In this document: one piece after another, positions 4,942 to 7,760 of the stretch | Position numbering within the stretch: position 1 is the first letter of the stretch | Layout of the letters: each line of letters opens with the position of its first letter | Source: Sulfurimonas sp. | GTDB lineage: Bacteria; Campylobacterota; Campylobacteria; Campylobacterales; Sulfurimonadaceae | Assembly (NCBI GenBank): GCA_002733945.2 | Contig: NVXO02000002.1 | Coordinates: forward strand, 493,306 to 501,065 | Direction of reading: 5' to 3' | Length of the DNA: 7,760 nucleotides | The notes under the pieces: generated by a model | What the model was told of the DNA's origin: nothing | Database searches by the model: none | The model's input: the letters and a program-made list of their open reading frames with translations, nothing else | Translations under genes and position numbers: made by a program

Positions 4942-5360
4942 ATAAACTGCGAAACTAACTGTTTGAGACTTGTCTCATCCAGTGCTCCACTTACTCGTTT
5001 TACCTCTTTTCCATTTTTAAATACGATGAGAGTTGGTATGCTACGAATACCCATGCGAGCACCTAAGTTATTTTGATCTTCTGTATTTACTTTACAAAAA
5101 AGAGCCTTAAGAGGAAAATTTCTTGCAGTTTTTTCAAATATAGGTCCAAACATTTTACATGGACCACACCATGGTGCCCAGAAGTCAACTATAACAACTG
5201 GCTCACTGTTAACAAGCACTTCATCAAAAGTAGCTTCTGTAAGAACTAGAGGTTCATTTTTTAAAAGAGATTCTTTACATTTTCCACAGTTAGCTTTTTT
5301 ATAAGTCTCTTTTTTAGGTACATTGTTTACCATTAGACAGTGTGGGCAGATTACTCTCAT
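4935..5360 (-). CDS. trxC: Thioredoxin with N-terminal zinc ribbon (thioredoxin 2 type)
   Basis: Thioredoxin 2 is a cytoplasmic dithiol reductant. The 141-residue protein starts with a zinc ribbon, two CxxC pairs (Cys5/Cys8 in CPHC and Cys25/Cys28 in CGKC), followed by a thioredoxin fold with VVIVDFWAPWCGPCKM (55-70; active-site Cys65 and Cys68), the cis-proline in SIPT (Pro109) and the final beta strands and helix FKNGKEVKRVSGA. This matches TrxC of E. coli (139 residues). The ATG at 5358-5360 follows AAGGAG, which lies inside the last codons of fliW; the fliW stop is only 2 bp upstream, so translation is probably coupled. As last gene of a cluster headed by nrdA, it is a plausible electron donor to ribonucleotide reductase. 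Stress regulation by redox state is known for E. coli TrxC but not visible here. Confidence 0.93.
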   Translation of the reverse strand: MRVICPHCLMVNNVPKKETYKKANCGKCKESLLKNEPLVLTEATFDEVLVNSEPVVIVDFWAPWCGPCKMFGPIFEKTARNFPLKALFCKVNTEDQNNLGARMGIRSIPTLIVFKNGKEVKRVSGALDETSLKQLVSQFID

Positions 5361-5362
5361 TT

Positions 5363-5746
5363 TTACTCCTTAAATGACTTTATTGTTTCAGTCATACCAA
5401 AATCTGGATGTTTTCTTGGTTCAAGAACAATCTGTGCAAGTTTGTTGTTATCATTATTGATAACAATAGGTGCTAAAAAGTTTATATATGAGTCTTCAAT
5501 TGGTTTTTGTAGTATTAAAATATTGTATACGCTAAGATTTGATTTTTCATTTATGTCTAAAAGTATTTTAATGTCTATGGGAATATTAAATGAGTATTCT
5601 CTTAAGGCATAAGGATTAACAACTGTAAAAGTTGCTGTATCATTTGTTGTATCTTTTAGTGTAGAAAAGAGAGAATCTATCTCGGTGATAGTAACTGTGC
5701 GTGTGTCAGGAAAGCCTAACAGTTCTCCGCGAACATCATAACTCAT
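5363..5746 (-). CDS. fliW: Flagellar assembly factor FliW
   Basis: FliW is a small beta-rich cytoplasmic protein that binds the RNA-binding regulator CsrA and also flagellin; when flagellin is exported, freed FliW blocks CsrA and lets flagellin mRNA be translated (known in Bacillus and Campylobacter). The 127 residues match the family: an N-terminal LLGFPD (9-14; family 'GLPGFE'), TFTVVNPYALREYSF (39-53; 'F.VVDPF...Y.F'), the strand LSVYNILIL (71-79), NFLAPIVINNDNNKLAQIVLE (89-109; 'NLxAPIxIN...xxGxQxIL'). The ATG at 5744-5746 has AAGGA 6 bases upstream, overlapping the stop of the preceding gene. Its presence indicates a flagellated cell with CsrA. The position between an unknown gene and trxC, in a ribonucleotide reductase cluster, is unusual for a flagellar regulator. 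Confidence 0.85.
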   Translation of the reverse strand: MSYDVRGELLGFPDTRTVTITEIDSLFSTLKDTTNDTATFTVVNPYALREYSFNIPIDIKILLDINEKSNLSVYNILILQKPIEDSYINFLAPIVINNDNNKLAQIVLEPRKHPDFGMTETIKSFKE

Positions 5747-5755
5747 TGTATTCCT

Positions 5756-6121
5756 TTAAAATAAGCCTTCTTCATATTTAAGAGTATTAGCTATTATATA
5801 ACACGAAGAGCTCTTTATTGCTGATATATTATAGCACTCTCCAATACCAAAAGCAAATAAACTTTCATCTTTTAAGATATTTGCTCCATCGCTCATATCT
5901 ACTAGTCCAAGGCGGCTGCTTTCTAAAAGTCTTGCATCACTAACACCATTAAATTCTAGTGTTATTGTTATCCAGTCATATGCTCTAGCACTGTCTTGAA
6001 CAGCAAAGGTAGTTTGAATTTGTAGGGGGGAGATTATATTTAAAGAACGAAACTCAGCATCTTTAAATGACGAGAAACGTTCATTAAATGCAGGGAGTTC
6101 CTTAAGTGTAAGTGGTTTCAT
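5756..6121 (-). CDS. Unrecognised conserved-looking cytoplasmic protein downstream of nrdA
   Basis: I do not recognise this 121-residue protein. It has no signal peptide or membrane segment. It looks like a mixed alpha/beta globular protein: a charged N-terminus with PLTLKELPAFNERF, a central FAVQDSARAYDWITITLEFNG (39-59) that would form a helix turn and a strand, then DARLLESSRLGLVDMSDG (62-79), and a C-terminal strand-rich part GIGECYNISAIKSSSCYII (92-110), ending in KYEEGLF. Cys96 and Cys107 are the only cysteines and are not a CxxC motif. The ATG at 6119-6121 is preferred over an upstream GTG (6148) that would overlap the end of nrdA by 17 bases; the gap is then 10 bp, with a weak AGG sequence formed by the nrdA stop region. 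Codon use looks like that of its neighbours, so I treat it as real. Confidence 0.8.
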   Translation of the reverse strand: MKPLTLKELPAFNERFSSFKDAEFRSLNIISPLQIQTTFAVQDSARAYDWITITLEFNGVSDARLLESSRLGLVDMSDGANILKDESLFAFGIGECYNISAIKSSSCYIIANTLKYEEGLF

Positions 6122-6131
6122 CCGAAAGTGC

Positions 6132-7760
6132 CTATTGACAACCAACACACTCCATACTTCTATCTTCTACATCTCCGGCAACTTCAGGAGACTGTGAACG
6201 TAGGTAGTATGTAGATTTTAAACCAAGTTTCCATGCGAGCATGTAGATTTCGTTTAAGTACTTACCGCTTGCTTTGTCTAGAGTGATAAAGATGTTTAGT
6301 GACTGGCCTTGATCTATCCACTTTTGACGAATTGCAGCCGCTTTAATAAGTAGTGTTTGGTTCAAGTCATATGCAGGTGTATAATAGGCCCATGTCTCAG
6401 GAGAGAGCTTAGGAACAACAACTGGAATAAGACCAGATAAGTTCTCTTCAAACCACTTGCGTTTAAAGACAGGTTCAATAGCCTGTGTAGTTCCTGTAAG
6501 AATAGAAATAGAACTAGTAGGGGCAACAGCCATTAAGTAACCATTTCTCATACCTTGAGCTTTAACTTTAGCACGAAGGTCATCCCACTCATATGTGGAT
6601 GCAAAAAGTCCACCACGGTCAACTAGATTTATAACCTCTGCGTTTGCATGGTCTTGAGGAAAAATACCACGGCTCCATTTTGAACCTATAAATTCAGGAT
6701 AAGCTCCCTTCTCTTTTGCCAAGTCCGATGATGCATTAATAGTGTTATAAGAAACAGACTCCATAATTTCATCTATCTTATCGAAGTGTTCTTGAGTACC
6801 CCAAGGGATACCTTGTTCTGCTAACATCTGTGCTTCACCCATAACGCCTAAGCCGATAGAACGGCTTTTCATGTTAGTGCGTTTTACTTTTTCAACAGGG
6901 TAGAAGTTTAGATCTATAACGTTATCTAAGCATCTAACAGCTATTGGAACGATACGATTGATTTCCTCTTTTGTATTTATACGAGAGAGGTTAATAGAAG
7001 CAAGGTTACATACCGCAGTTGAACCATTTACTTTCTCTTTCTCTACTACGAAGATTGGAAGTCCACCTAGGGAGTCTAGTGCTGTTACTTTTTTTGCTGG
7101 TTTTTCTATACCACTGTCTACTGTAATAAGTTCATCTTCTTCATAACTGATACTTTCGCCATTTTCAAAAATAAACTTTATTTTATAATGGTTTGGTTCT
7201 GTATTTTGAAAGATTTCAGTACAGAGGTTTGAGCTTCTGATGATACCAAAGTGATCATTTGGGTTAGCACGGTTAGCGTTATCTTTAAAGCAGAGGAAAG
7301 GTGAACCTGTCTCGAAGTAAGATGTTAGAATCTTTTTCCATAAATCTTTTGCTTTAATCTTCTCTTTTATAATTGAGTCATCTTGTTCAAGTTCAAGATA
7401 ACGTTTGTTAAACTCTTCGCCATGTATGTTTGTTAGTTCTCTTACATCATAAGGATCAAAAAGAGTCCAGATTGCATCTTCTTGTACACGATGCATAAAC
7501 ATATCGTTTAACCAAAGGGATGGAAAAAGATCATGAGCACGACGACGCTCTTCACCAGAGTTTTTCTTAAGGTCTAAGAAATCGTTGATATCTATATGCC
7601 AAGGCTCAAGATAAACAGCGATAGCACCTTTACGAGTTCCCAGTTGGTCAACTGCAATTGCGATGTCATTTGTAATTTTTAGAAATGGAACTGTTCCACC
7701 CGCTGCATTTTTATGTCCATCAATAAATGAACCCATTGAACGAACCTGTGTCCAGTCCCA
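6132..7760 (-). CDS. nrdA: Ribonucleoside-diphosphate reductase large (alpha) subunit, class I, C-terminal part
   Basis: This enzyme makes deoxyribonucleotides from ribonucleoside diphosphates, using a radical delivered by the small subunit (NrdB, not in the window). The visible 542 residues start with WDWTQVRSMGSFIDG and run to the stop; the first residues are beyond base 7760. Numbering from the visible edge, NLCTEI carries the thiyl-radical cysteine Cys180 (E. coli Cys439) and Glu182, AVCNLASINL holds the redox partner Cys251 (E. coli Cys462), PTSSISILTGTTQAIEP is the conserved phosphate-binding loop, and STYYLRS has the tyrosine pair of the radical path. The C-terminus ends ECVGCQ, whose two cysteines re-reduce the active site and are reduced by thioredoxin. 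About 48 extra residues separate Cys180 and Cys251 compared with E. coli. Downstream lie an unknown gene, fliW and trxC, with tight spacing. Confidence 0.96.
   Translation of the reverse strand, partial: WDWTQVRSMGSFIDGHKNAAGGTVPFLKITNDIAIAVDQLGTRKGAIAVYLEPWHIDINDFLDLKKNSGEERRRAHDLFPSLWLNDMFMHRVQEDAIWTLFDPYDVRELTNIHGEEFNKRYLELEQDDSIIKEKIKAKDLWKKILTSYFETGSPFLCFKDNANRANPNDHFGIIRSSNLCTEIFQNTEPNHYKIKFIFENGESISYEEDELITVDSGIEKPAKKVTALDSLGGLPIFVVEKEKVNGSTAVCNLASINLSRINTKEEINRIVPIAVRCLDNVIDLNFYPVEKVKRTNMKSRSIGLGVMGEAQMLAEQGIPWGTQEHFDKIDEIMESVSYNTINASSDLAKEKGAYPEFIGSKWSRGIFPQDHANAEVINLVDRGGLFASTYEWDDLRAKVKAQGMRNGYLMAVAPTSSISILTGTTQAIEPVFKRKWFEENLSGLIPVVVPKLSPETWAYYTPAYDLNQTLLIKAAAIRQKWIDQGQSLNIFITLDKASGKYLNEIYMLAWKLGLKSTYYLRSQSPEVAGDVEDRSMECVGCQ

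Noticed and set aside
5340..5612. Open frame of 90 codons on the plus strand, antisense to fliW
   Set aside because: It is opposite a recognised fliW in a tight operon and shows no own start signal.
6958..7146. Open frame of 62 codons on the plus strand, antisense to nrdA
   Set aside because: It is serine-rich shadow coding opposite the nrdA insert and lacks any start signal.
4935..7760. nrdA cluster running against the direction of a fork leaving the origin
   Set aside because: The orientation is visible, but head-on essential genes are not rare, and the fork direction is itself inferred.

Overview
The window is AT-rich bacterial chromosome that looks like a member of the Campylobacterota, most probably a free-living, flagellated, Sulfurimonas-like sulfur-oxidising lineage. 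The reasons are: dnaA-dnaN with ruvC close by; clusters of TTCAC-core DnaA boxes on both sides of dnaA, as described for this group; an NrdA with a long insert between two active-site cysteines; FliW; and extended -10 promoters of the type TGnTATACT. The genus is an inference.

Left part (1-1766): the replication origin. The 5' end of dnaN and a complete dnaA are both on the minus strand. The dnaN-dnaA gap (204-360) holds an A+T-rich stretch, a run of TAG/TAA trinucleotides (DnaA-trio-like), a GGGG cluster and two abutting TTCAC-type DnaA boxes; a 9-bp inverted repeat and a further box follow. This fits the unwinding half (oriC2) of a bipartite origin. The gap upstream of dnaA (1669-1766) holds three exact TTATTCAC boxes, and a fourth core overlaps the GTG start codon of dnaA; this fits oriC1 plus an autoregulated dnaA promoter.

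Middle part (1767-4343): a putative periplasmic rhodanese (minus) is divergent from an ArsR-type regulator (plus). They share a compact promoter region with a direct and an inverted repeat, which suggests a small sulfur-responsive unit inserted between dnaA and ruvC. The regulator gene abuts ruvC (stop TAA, then ATG directly), and a membrane permease of unknown substrate follows 7 bp after ruvC.

Right part (4344-7760): a 239-bp gap with a promoter leads to a PpnP-type nucleoside phosphorylase (plus). It converges on a minus-strand cluster of nrdA (class I ribonucleotide reductase large chain, 5' end outside the window), an unrecognised 121-residue protein, fliW and a zinc-ribbon thioredoxin (trxC type). 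Gaps between these genes are only 2-10 bp, so they probably form one operon. Thioredoxin can re-reduce the C-terminal CxxC of NrdA, and PpnP acts on nucleosides, so this end is rich in nucleotide metabolism.

No tRNA, rRNA, CRISPR array or insertion sequence was seen. No gap without a gene is longer than 300 bases. The most notable structures are the bipartite origin and its overlap with dnaA control signals, the rhodanese/ArsR pair, and the unrecognised gene behind nrdA. I do not see a convincing wholly new system.
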